This document shows positions 1 to 5,666 of a stretch of 6,385 nucleotides of DNA, one piece after another; within the stretch, counting starts at the first letter, position 1, and each line of letters opens with the position of its first letter. The position numbers and the translations under genes are program-made. This stretch comes from an uncultured Chlorobiaceae bacterium (lineage in GTDB: Bacteria; Bacteroidota; Chlorobiia; Chlorobiales; Chlorobiaceae). Below the pieces are notes generated by a model. It did no database searches. It saw only the letters and a list, made by a program, of their open reading frames with translations, and was not told the DNA's origin. The stretch covers positions 1-6,385 of the forward strand of contig CAIQSY010000253.1 in the NCBI GenBank assembly GCA_903874585.1, in the 5' to 3' direction.

Positions 1-495
1 GATCCCGATATGGTCTGCCTTGCGAAACCGCTTGGCGGCGGTTTGCCGTTGTCAGCCGTTATCGGTAGTGAAAAAGTGGAGGATGTTCTGAGCTATGGCA
101 ACCACGGCACCACGTTCGGTGGCAACCCTGTGGCGTGCGCGGCAGGTATTGCCATGATTAACGCCATCCACGAAGACAAGCTGATGGAAAATGCGGAGAG
201 CGTCGGTGCGTTTATTCGTGACGGCTTTAACAAGCTGGCGGCAAAGCATCCACAGATTCTCGAAATACGCCAATATGGCTTGATGATTGGTGTTACTGTT
301 GATAAAGAAGCAAAATATTACGTCACCAAAGCGCTGGAGAAGCGTGTACTTATCAACGCTACCAGCGTTAATGTTATCCGACTTTTGCCACCACTGACTC
401 TCAGCCTTGAAGAGGCTCAACATTGTCTTAAAATACTTGATGAAATCTTTACCGAAGAAAAAGCAGCCGCAACAGCCGCAGAAAAAAGCTGCTGA
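1..495 (+). CDS. argD: Acetylornithine/N-succinyl-type aminotransferase, C-terminal part (5' truncated by window edge)
   Basis: Only the last 164 codons are in the window; the reading frame is open from base 1 (DPDMVCLAKPLGGGLP). Class III PLP-dependent aminotransferases of the ArgD type move an amino group between N-acetylornithine and 2-oxoglutarate in cytoplasmic arginine synthesis. Visible support: the LAKPLGGG motif, whose lysine (visible residue 9) is the expected Schiff-base lysine for PLP; the HGTTFGGNPVACAAG block that binds cofactor phosphate; the YGLMIGV segment; and the C-terminal INATSVNVIRLLPPLTLS segment typical of ArgD. The usual family end corresponds to about LDEIF. Here a further alanine/lysine-rich tail (TEEKAAATAAEKSC) runs to the TGA, and its DNA is shared with the next gene in another frame. 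A related class III enzyme (for example another omega-aminotransferase) is possible because the N-terminal half is not visible, but the C-terminal motifs favour ArgD. Confidence 0.88.
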   Translation, partial: DPDMVCLAKPLGGGLPLSAVIGSEKVEDVLSYGNHGTTFGGNPVACAAGIAMINAIHEDKLMENAESVGAFIRDGFNKLAAKHPQILEIRQYGLMIGVTVDKEAKYYVTKALEKRVLINATSVNVIRLLPPLTLSLEEAQHCLKILDEIFTEEKAAATAAEKSC

Positions 496-712
496 ACAAG
501 CAAAAGCAATGCCGCTCGGAGCAATCAATTATATCATGATTGCTCTCGGGACGCTGGTGATTGCCGGAAGCTATCTGGGAATGTTCCTTGAGCAGAAGGT
601 TGATGGTATTTTTGCACTGTACATCAGCCCTGTTACACTTATCGGTGCTTATGTCTGGATTGTTTTCGCAATTCTCTACCGACCAAAATCGCATAAAAAG
701 CAACCAGCTTAA
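440..712 (+). CDS. Small two-segment membrane protein, DUF3098-like
   Basis: With the ATG at 440 this is a 90-residue protein. It has a basic, Gln/Pro/Lys-rich N-terminus (residues 1-24), a PLGAINYIMIALGTLVIAG hydrophobic segment (about 28-50), a short acidic loop (LEQKVDG), a second segment (about 58-80, containing ISPVTLIGAYVWIVFAIL) and a basic tail. This layout, with a 'PLG-x-x-NYI' entry to the first helix and 'ISP' at the second, resembles the DUF3098 family of inner-membrane proteins, whose function I do not know. The start is uncertain. ATG 440 overlaps argD by 56 bases, ATG 407 overlaps it by 89, and ATG 509 (67 residues, starting MPLGAINY) avoids the overlap and keeps both helices. 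None has a clear Shine-Dalgarno sequence. It is probably co-transcribed with argD, and it ends 15 bases short of the convergent tonB stop. Confidence 0.65.
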   Translation: MKSLPKKKQPQQPQKKAAEQAKAMPLGAINYIMIALGTLVIAGSYLGMFLEQKVDGIFALYISPVTLIGAYVWIVFAILYRPKSHKKQPA

Positions 713-714
713 AC

Positions 715-739
715 CAGCTCAATCGATTTAATCGAGCTG
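715..739. terminator. Weak hairpin between convergent DUF3098-like gene and tonB
   Basis: CAGCTC (715-720) pairs with GAGCTG (734-739), and two further base pairs are possible inside after one mismatch. It sits across the 15-base gap between two convergent stop codons and includes the end of tonB. Neither side is directly followed by a strong T run; on the minus strand a short T stretch comes only about 14 bases later. The position suggests a shared terminator, but the stem is short and the call is tentative. Confidence 0.3.
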
Positions 740-1576
740 AAAACGGATGGGAACGGTAAACCAGACTTTCACGGGTTTGCCGTTCCATATCCCGGGATAA
801 TATTTCGAGGTCATCACCGACTTGATGGCAACCTCATCAAACGCATCACCGTTCGCGGGAATGCGTTTTGTTATCATTGCTTTGATTGGTTGCCCATCCT
901 CCCCAATCAGCACAGCAACAAACACTTTACCTGTTATGCCAGAAGCTCTTGCGCGCTCGGGATAGATCGGTTTTTTCCGTTCCCGAAAGCTTGGCATAGT
1001 ATCGCAAGCAACAACCATGGGCACATCATCGCCTGTGGCAGCGCCGCCGCTTCCGCCACCTGTCGCGCTGGCGGAGCCGATGACGGGTGTTTGCGCTGCT
1101 GCTTGTCGTCGTTCGGTCTGCGTGGCAATGTTCTGCTCTGGTGGAGCTTCAATTTGGGTGACTGGCTTGATGGTGCCAACATTGGATGGCAGCGGCGCTG
1201 CAGCGGGCAATAATGGTGGTGGCGCGGCGTTTGGCGGTGCAGCAGCCGTTCGCTGATGGAGTGGCGCTGGCGGAGGAAGCAGCGTTACCTGCGTTACCAT
1301 TTCATGTGAGAGCATTGTTGCATCATCATTATTGAACAAGCCTGTCCATGTTGTAAGCTGTTGCCAGTTTGCGGCAATGAGCCAGAAGAGCGCAAGCAGC
1401 AGCACTCCGGTCACAACACCTTGCGCAAGAAAACGATGCGCCTGACGCCGAAGCACAAGATTACCATACGGTAATTGGCGTAAACGGTCGGTATCAAGAA
1501 ACTCGTCGTCAAACGATGATAATGTGGCTTTTCTGCGCACAGGTTGCTGATCGGTTATTTTCGGTTTTGAGACCAC
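728..1576 (-). CDS. tonB: TonB energy transducer
   Basis: This is a 282-residue protein with classic TonB architecture. It has an unusually long charged cytoplasmic N-terminus (1-48), one membrane segment (about 51-69, VVTGVLLLALFWLIAA), a Pro/Ala-rich periplasmic linker (about 98-163), a glycine patch (172-182) and a TonB C-terminal domain (about 195-280). The C-terminal domain contains KPIYPERARASGITGKV, a GxPIKA turn and the terminal VWFTVPIRF strand. TonB transmits motor force from ExbB/ExbD to outer-membrane TonB-dependent receptors for uptake of scarce large solutes such as iron chelates or cobalamin. The start is GTG at 1576; an AAAGGAG sequence lies nine bases upstream and no nearby ATG competes. 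It is the last gene of the exbB-exbD-exbD-tonB set, 29 bases after exbD. The hydrophobic segment contains no histidine or serine, unlike the Ser/His face of the E. coli TonB helix; the nearest histidine is H47 just before it. Confidence 0.9.
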   Translation of the reverse strand: MVSKPKITDQQPVRRKATLSSFDDEFLDTDRLRQLPYGNLVLRRQAHRFLAQGVVTGVLLLALFWLIAANWQQLTTWTGLFNNDDATMLSHEMVTQVTLLPPPAPLHQRTAAAPPNAAPPPLLPAAAPLPSNVGTIKPVTQIEAPPEQNIATQTERRQAAAQTPVIGSASATGGGSGGAATGDDVPMVVACDTMPSFRERKKPIYPERARASGITGKVFVAVLIGEDGQPIKAMITKRIPANGDAFDEVAIKSVMTSKYYPGIWNGKPVKVWFTVPIRFQLD

Positions 1577-1585
1577 CTGAAGAGG

Positions 1586-1592
1586 CTCCTTT
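1586..1592 (-). promoter_or_regulatory. Ribosome binding site supporting the GTG start of tonB
   Basis: On the minus strand the bases read AAAGGAG, with nine bases between the motif and the GTG at 1576. No ATG lies close by in frame, so this site decides the start. Confidence 0.65.
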
Positions 1593-1605
1593 ACTGATTC
1601 CAGCC

Positions 1606-2130
1606 TTACATCGCTCGTTGAATTTCAAGTGCATCCTGCTCGGTGTAATCTTCCAGACTGAAGCGCTCAATGTTCATAAGATTCAGTTCATCAAGAAGAG
1701 CAACGAGATGGCGATACTTGGCTTCCTCACTGATTTTTATAACAATCACGGTTTTTTTGTTTGACGTCACCTGCTGCTTCAGAAGCTGACGAAGCTCACT
1801 GCTCAACGCTAACTGCCGACTATCGCGGGAATCGTACAGGGGAACTCTTTGTGGCGCTGCACTTCCAAGCGAGCAATAGGCCATTGAATCATCGGCAATC
1901 CGCAACGTCAGGACGTTGTTCGCCGCCACTCTCACTTCACTGCCTTCCGGCGGCGTCTTGATCTCCATGGTGTTCAATTTTGAAAAAGTGGTCGTCAGCA
2001 TGAAAAAGGTGAGAAGCAGAAACGCCACATCCACCATCGGCGTCATATCAAGATGAAAGCCGAGCCGTTGTGGGCGCTTTCTGCCTTTTCTGGAAAAGCG
2101 GCGACCACTCGGCGAATCAACAATGCCCAT
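1606..2130 (-). CDS. exbD: ExbD/TolR-family biopolymer transport protein (second copy)
   Basis: This is a 174-residue protein. It has a basic cytoplasmic N-terminus (1-26, rich in Arg/Lys), the family signature LDMTPMVDVAFLLLTFFML with the proton-carrying aspartate at residue 34 inside the single membrane helix (about 31-48), and then a periplasmic domain of about 125 residues. ExbD dimers sit in the ExbB pore and couple proton flow to TonB. The ATG at 2130 overlaps the stop of the upstream exbD by one base (TGATG), and a strong AAGGAGGT precedes it. The helix region is almost identical at DNA level to the upstream exbD, while the periplasmic domains are clearly different, which suggests an old duplication with specialised periplasmic parts. 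TolR is an alternative name, but the adjoining tonB and the absence of tolB/pal favour ExbD. Confidence 0.88.
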   Translation of the reverse strand: MGIVDSPSGRRFSRKGRKRPQRLGFHLDMTPMVDVAFLLLTFFMLTTTFSKLNTMEIKTPPEGSEVRVAANNVLTLRIADDSMAYCSLGSAAPQRVPLYDSRDSRQLALSSELRQLLKQQVTSNKKTVIVIKISEEAKYRHLVALLDELNLMNIERFSLEDYTEQDALEIQRAM

Positions 2131-2663
2131 CAGCGCACCTCCTTTTCAAGAAGTGTGACAAGGTTGAAGGTGAGCAGATTTGCTTTTTTATAGACCTTGA
2201 TCACCTTGTTGACCGCCGCAAAGTCGGCATTGCTATCGGCACGAATAACAGGGCGAAGTTTGGGGTCAGCGAGGCGAGCAGCGATCACAAAATTTTCTAA
2301 CTCAGCCAGTTCAACCCGAAAATTTTCAGCCACTTTAAAATGTTTCAGCGAATCGGCAATCGCCGCCGAAGGCAATCCTGCTGCTTCCAACTTTGGTTTT
2401 ATGACGCTGTTGAACATTTTCTCCCGCGACTGCTGCGATGAAACACCCATCATAAAGGCATTGTTGCCACTCACCGTCACCGTCAAAACATCCGATTCCG
2501 GAAGTTTGAGCTGTGAATGCGATGAGGGCAAATCAATCTTCACCTTTTCCGGCGGACGAAACTTGGTGGTGAGCATGAAAAAAGTGAGCAGGAGAAACGC
2601 CACATCCACCATCGGCGTCATATCAATCCGTATCCCGACCCGTTTAGGCTTGATTCTCGACAT
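2130..2663 (-). CDS. exbD: ExbD/TolR-family biopolymer transport protein (first copy)
   Basis: This is a 177-residue protein. It has a short basic N-terminus (MSRIKPKRVGIR), the IDMTPMVDVAFLLLTFFML signature with the membrane aspartate at residue 20 and helix about 17-34, and then a periplasmic domain of about 140 residues ending in a basic tail. That domain includes a charged stretch (about 80-120, SREKMFNS through AELENF) not seen in the neighbouring copy. The ATG at 2663 overlaps the exbB stop by one base (TGATG); no good Shine-Dalgarno sequence is visible, so translation is probably coupled to exbB. Two ExbD proteins behind one ExbB suggest either a mixed dimer in one motor or two alternative stators; the sequence does not decide between these. 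Confidence 0.88.
   Translation of the reverse strand: MSRIKPKRVGIRIDMTPMVDVAFLLLTFFMLTTKFRPPEKVKIDLPSSHSQLKLPESDVLTVTVSGNNAFMMGVSSQQSREKMFNSVIKPKLEAAGLPSAAIADSLKHFKVAENFRVELAELENFVIAARLADPKLRPVIRADSNADFAAVNKVIKVYKKANLLTFNLVTLLEKEVR
2137..2144 (-). promoter_or_regulatory. Strong Shine-Dalgarno for the second exbD
   Basis: The minus strand reads AAGGAGGT inside the last codons of the first exbD, six bases before the ATG at 2130. It contrasts with the first exbD and exbB, which show no comparable site, and suggests that the second ExbD is translated efficiently in its own right. Confidence 0.75.
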
Positions 2664-3412
2664 CAGCGATCTGGTTTGCCGGTTCCAAGAGTCTGTATAA
2701 TGTAGAACGCAGCCTCATCAATCATGTAGGTGAAGCGGTCAACTCTGCTGGTAAAAACGTTATAGGCGATAATACCCATAATACCACCGAAAATACCGAG
2801 CGCGGTATTAAACAGCGCTTCGGAGATGCCTTGCGAGAGCTGCACGGCGTCAGGTGCACCACTTGTGGCCATAGCGGTAAACGCACGAATCATGCCGATG
2901 GTTGTCCCCAGAAGTCCGACCATTGTAGAGATTGAGGCTATGGTGGAGATGGCTGTAAGATTATTCTCGAGCAGCGGCATCTCCATAACCGTCGCCTCCT
3001 CAACCGCTTTTTCCATCTCGCTGACCTTTTTCTCCCGATCGGTGACATTATACTCGTAGAGCTTTTTGTACCGATCAAGCACAGCGCGAAGCACGGCGGC
3101 AAGCGAGCTTTGATGATCGTCACATTGTGCAATCGCCTTATCAATGGCGCCGTTGTCAATATCCAGTTTGAGGCTTCGCACAAACTCAGGAATATTTCCC
3201 TTGCCCGCCGCCTTGTTCAACGCGATGAGCCGCTCAACCGTATAGGCTATCAACATGAGAATCAGCGCCAGAAGCACCGAAACTATCGGACCGCCTTTCC
3301 ATGCCGCATGGAACATCGAAGCCGGTGGCGTGGTGCCCATCCACATATAAAAACCGAGAGAGACTGCATAGGTGACGAGAAGCAGCAATCCAGTAAAATA
3401 TCCCTGTTTCAT
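2663..3412 (-). CDS. exbB: ExbB/TolQ/MotA-family proton channel protein
   Basis: This is a 249-residue inner-membrane protein. Hydrophobic segments lie at about 4-26, 42-62, 150-180 and 198-220, with a charged cytoplasmic domain (about 63-148) between the second and third. The MotA/TolQ/ExbB signatures are present: STMVGLLGTTIGMIRAF (162-178) and GISEALFNTALGI (195-207), including the conserved membrane-proximal Glu198 and helix threonines. The protein forms the pentameric channel around ExbD that harvests the proton gradient. The extra N-terminal segment before the usual three helices is a difference from E. coli ExbB; it could be a fourth helix or a cleaved signal. It is the first gene of the operon, with start ATG 3412 and no clear Shine-Dalgarno sequence upstream. 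Its stop overlaps the exbD start. Confidence 0.9.
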   Translation of the reverse strand: MKQGYFTGLLLLVTYAVSLGFYMWMGTTPPASMFHAAWKGGPIVSVLLALILMLIAYTVERLIALNKAAGKGNIPEFVRSLKLDIDNGAIDKAIAQCDDHQSSLAAVLRAVLDRYKKLYEYNVTDREKKVSEMEKAVEEATVMEMPLLENNLTAISTIASISTMVGLLGTTIGMIRAFTAMATSGAPDAVQLSQGISEALFNTALGIFGGIMGIIAYNVFTSRVDRFTYMIDEAAFYIIQTLGTGKPDR

Positions 3413-3705
3413 AAAATCGTCAAGGTTTTGATTTATCCTGTAACAAGTAAAGCGTTACGATGCACTTTTATTAATTTGCTTATACTGTAGCCGTGCAACA
3501 ATCACCATTATCGAACATCAGAGGAGCATCTTGTCCGGCTGATAGGCTCATTGTTGCAAGAGAACAGCGATTGCGTCACTGCCTGTTGAGCGTGAATGTA
3601 GTAAATATCGGTGATGTTTTTTTCATGGCAATCGCGTCAGTCGTTAGAACTCAAGCCGCAAACGGTACATTTTTTGCTAACATTTTGGTGATTTGAAAAA
3701 GAGTG
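3413..3705. promoter_or_regulatory. Divergent intergenic region between exbB and dnaG
   Basis: This stretch of about 290 bases separates the divergent exbB (-) and dnaG (+) starts and must contain promoters for both. The best -10-like element towards dnaG is TATACT at 3481-3486, without a good -35 box at 17 bases spacing. It would give an RNA leader of about 210 bases, including the inverted repeat at 3494/3550. I found no convincing promoter towards exbB; that side (3413-3480) is A+T rich. A 67-codon GTG-initiated frame at 3493-3696 shows no ribosome binding site or recognisable protein and is not called as a gene. Confidence 0.45.
3494..3558 (+). repeat. Perfect 9-base inverted repeat in the presumed dnaG leader
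   Basis: TGCAACAAT (3494-3502) is exactly complementary to ATTGTTGCA (3550-3558), 47 bases apart. Directly inside the right arm, GCTC (3546-3549) can pair with GAGC (3524-3527), extending the stem across a bulge, with ATC/GAT as a further inner step. It begins about where a transcript from the TATACT element at 3481 would start. It could be a 5' leader hairpin, a protein-binding site or chance. Confidence 0.3.
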
Positions 3706-5604
3706 ATGATTCCACAAGCAGTAATTGATGAAGTGCGGCAAGCTGCCGATATTGTTGATATTATCGCTGATTATGTAACGCTTCAGCCATCAGGGCGCAA
3801 CTACAAAGCGCTCTCGCCCTTTACGGTGGAGAAGACGCCCTCGTTTGTTGTTTCGCCCGATAAGCAGCTTTACAAATGTTTTTCGAGCGGAAAAGGCGGC
3901 AATGTCTTCTCGTTTGTGATGGAGATGGAGAAGGTGCCGTTTATTGATGCGCTGAAGCTGGTTGCCAAACGGGCGAACATTGATATCAGCCGCTTTACCG
4001 AAAAAAAAGAGCAGCGCACCTCACCGGAAGAGCAGAGCCAGACAGAGCTGCTCCGCTGGACGGCGAAATTCTATCACGACACCTTGGGGCGCGAAGCGGG
4101 TGCGGTGGGGCGCACGTATCTCTCCACCGAACGCGGGCTCTCCGATCAAACCATCAACAACTTCGGGCTTGGCTATGCGCCCGATGCGTGGGATTCCCTC
4201 TTTACCGCAGCAAAACGGGCAGGCATGGCACAAGAGCATCTGGTGGAACTCGGGCTCATTGCACACAACAAGCAGGGCAGCTCCTGCTACGACACTTTTC
4301 GCAATCGCGTGATTTTCCCCATTTTCTCTGTCGGTGGTCAAGTGGTTGGCTTTGGCGGGCGTATTTTGCAGAGCGATCCTCAAGCGCCAAAATATCTCAA
4401 TTCATCAGAGAGTGCCATTTTTGAAAAATCGAAGTTGCTCTACGGACTTCATGCGGCAAAGAATGAGATTCGTCGGCAGGAGCGTGCCATTCTTGTGGAA
4501 GGGTACATGGATGTTCTCGCACTGCATCAGGCGGGAATGACCAATGCGGTTGCGTCGTGCGGCACATCGCTGACACGCTATCAGGCGAAGGTGCTGCATC
4601 ATTACACCAAGCGCGTGCTCTTTATGTACGATGCCGATCGTGCCGGACAAAAGTCGATGATGAGCGGAATTGATATTCTCCTCTCCGAAAATGTTACGCC
4701 ATCGGTCGTTATTCTGCCTGAAGGCGATGATCCCGACAGCTTTGTGCGTCGTGAAGGACGGGAGCATTTTCTCCAGTTTGCTGAGGAGAAGATGCTCTCG
4801 TTTCAGGAGTTTCAACTGCGCTATTTTACAGAGTCGGGCGATTTTGCACAATCCGATGTGAAGGCGCGGGCAATACGCTCAATGGCGCACACCATTGCGC
4901 TGATTCCTGACCGAATCCGGCGCGAACTCTATCTTCAGGAACTCTCCAAAAAGCTTGATCTCAGCCTTTCGGCGCTTCAGGAGCTCCTTGGAAAAGAGGA
5001 GGATGCTACCGAAAAAAAGCGAGCATCCTTTGAGCAGCGTCAAGAGATATCAGCGCCACGTAAGCCTGAACCAAAGCTCACCGTACTTGAAAAAACATTT
5101 TTGAAGGCGCTGCTTGAGAGCACCAATTATGGTAATGCGGTGCTTGAATTTGCTGCCTCGCATGAGGAGATGCTGGAGCTTCGGCATAAGGAAGCGCAGG
5201 AGATTTTTGCCCATCTCATTCGCCGTTACCGCAATATTGGCGAAACTCCCGACGCTCGCATTGACATCACCTCCGAAATAAGTTCGTTCGACAATCCTGA
5301 ATCACGCGATCTCGCTTCGGCATTATTGATTGATCCTCCAATCAGCAACAAATGGCTCGAAAAATCCGATGTCCACGCCGACAACGCAAAGCGCTGTTTG
5401 GCGATGTTTCTTGATGCGTTCAAAAATCTGATTCTTGAGCCACTGGTGCATCAGAAAAACGTACTCACCGAAAAGATTCGAGTTGAGAACGACACCGAGC
5501 AGGAAATTGAGCTCTCGAAAGAGAAAATTGTGCTCGATAAAAAAATCAGGCAAACCTCTCAAGAGCTGAAAAAGATGATTACGGTTATTCTTGAAACAAG
5601 TTAG
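3706..5604 (+). CDS. dnaG: DNA primase with degenerate zinc-binding site
   Basis: DnaG lays down RNA primers at the replication fork in complex with the DnaB helicase. From ATG 3706 the protein has 632 residues, near the usual bacterial length; a GTG at 3703 would add one residue. The preceding AAGAG is weak and close. Domains: N-terminal zinc-ribbon-like domain (1-100); RNA-polymerase core with FRNRVIFPIFSVGGQVVGFGGR (199-219) and PKYLNSSES; Toprim (about 260-345) with E265 in VEGYMD, D309 and D311 in MYDADRAG, and D342/D344 in EGDDPDSF; a linker (about 430-458); and a helical C-terminal part (460-632), expected to bind helicase, ending in a charged probable coiled coil. The classical Cys-His-Cys-Cys zinc ligands (E. 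coli C40, H43, C61, C64) align with S37, T40, C58 and S61, so three of four are missing. The catalytic residues are intact, so the enzyme is probably active. It stands alone, divergent from exbB and convergent with glyA. Confidence 0.95.
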   Translation: MIPQAVIDEVRQAADIVDIIADYVTLQPSGRNYKALSPFTVEKTPSFVVSPDKQLYKCFSSGKGGNVFSFVMEMEKVPFIDALKLVAKRANIDISRFTEKKEQRTSPEEQSQTELLRWTAKFYHDTLGREAGAVGRTYLSTERGLSDQTINNFGLGYAPDAWDSLFTAAKRAGMAQEHLVELGLIAHNKQGSSCYDTFRNRVIFPIFSVGGQVVGFGGRILQSDPQAPKYLNSSESAIFEKSKLLYGLHAAKNEIRRQERAILVEGYMDVLALHQAGMTNAVASCGTSLTRYQAKVLHHYTKRVLFMYDADRAGQKSMMSGIDILLSENVTPSVVILPEGDDPDSFVRREGREHFLQFAEEKMLSFQEFQLRYFTESGDFAQSDVKARAIRSMAHTIALIPDRIRRELYLQELSKKLDLSLSALQELLGKEEDATEKKRASFEQRQEISAPRKPEPKLTVLEKTFLKALLESTNYGNAVLEFAASHEEMLELRHKEAQEIFAHLIRRYRNIGETPDARIDITSEISSFDNPESRDLASALLIDPPISNKWLEKSDVHADNAKRCLAMFLDAFKNLILEPLVHQKNVLTEKIRVENDTEQEIELSKEKIVLDKKIRQTSQELKKMITVILETS

Positions 5605-5636
5605 CCTTCCAAACCTTTGCGGGCAAGGAAGGCTAA
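5601..5636. terminator. Hairpin between convergent dnaG and glyA, probable bidirectional terminator
   Basis: A perfect 10-base stem, TTAGCCTTCC (5601-5610) with GGAAGGCTAA (5627-5636), encloses a 16-base loop that can form a small inner TTG/CAA stem. The TAG stop of dnaG (5602-5604) lies in the left arm, and the glyA stop is 31 bases beyond the right arm. Neither side has a long T run (the plus side continues TATTGCTAC; the minus side continues CTTGTTTC). Location and stem strength support termination or 3'-end protection for both genes. Confidence 0.7.
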
Positions 5637-5666
5637 TATTGCTACAAAAAGAACTTATGGCGCGAA

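Noticed and set aside
890..1256. Plus-strand frames across tonB
   Set aside because: They are shadows of the Pro/Ala-rich tonB linker on the other strand; the minus-strand frame has full TonB architecture.
3440..3458. GTAAC/GTTAC 5-base inverted repeat near the exbB start
   Set aside because: Arms are too short and common in A+T-rich intergenic DNA to claim an operator.
3494..3512. Possible Fur box upstream of exbB ending in CATTATC
   Set aside because: It matches 12 of 19 positions of the GATAATGATAATCATTATC consensus, with only one good half-site; a match this weak is easily reached by chance in a region of this size.
3493..3696. A 67-codon GTG-initiated frame directly upstream of dnaG
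   Set aside because: No ribosome binding site, no recognisable domain or membrane segment, mixed composition, and it lies in the presumed promoter/leader region.
4001..4008. Run of eight A in dnaG as a programmed slippage site
   Set aside because: The frame continues normally through a Glu-Lys-Lys-Glu stretch, there is no evident downstream stimulator, and slippage would give a truncated product without the catalytic domain.
4021..4851. Minus-strand frames of up to about 150 codons within dnaG
   Set aside because: They lie opposite well-conserved primase motifs and show no domain of their own.
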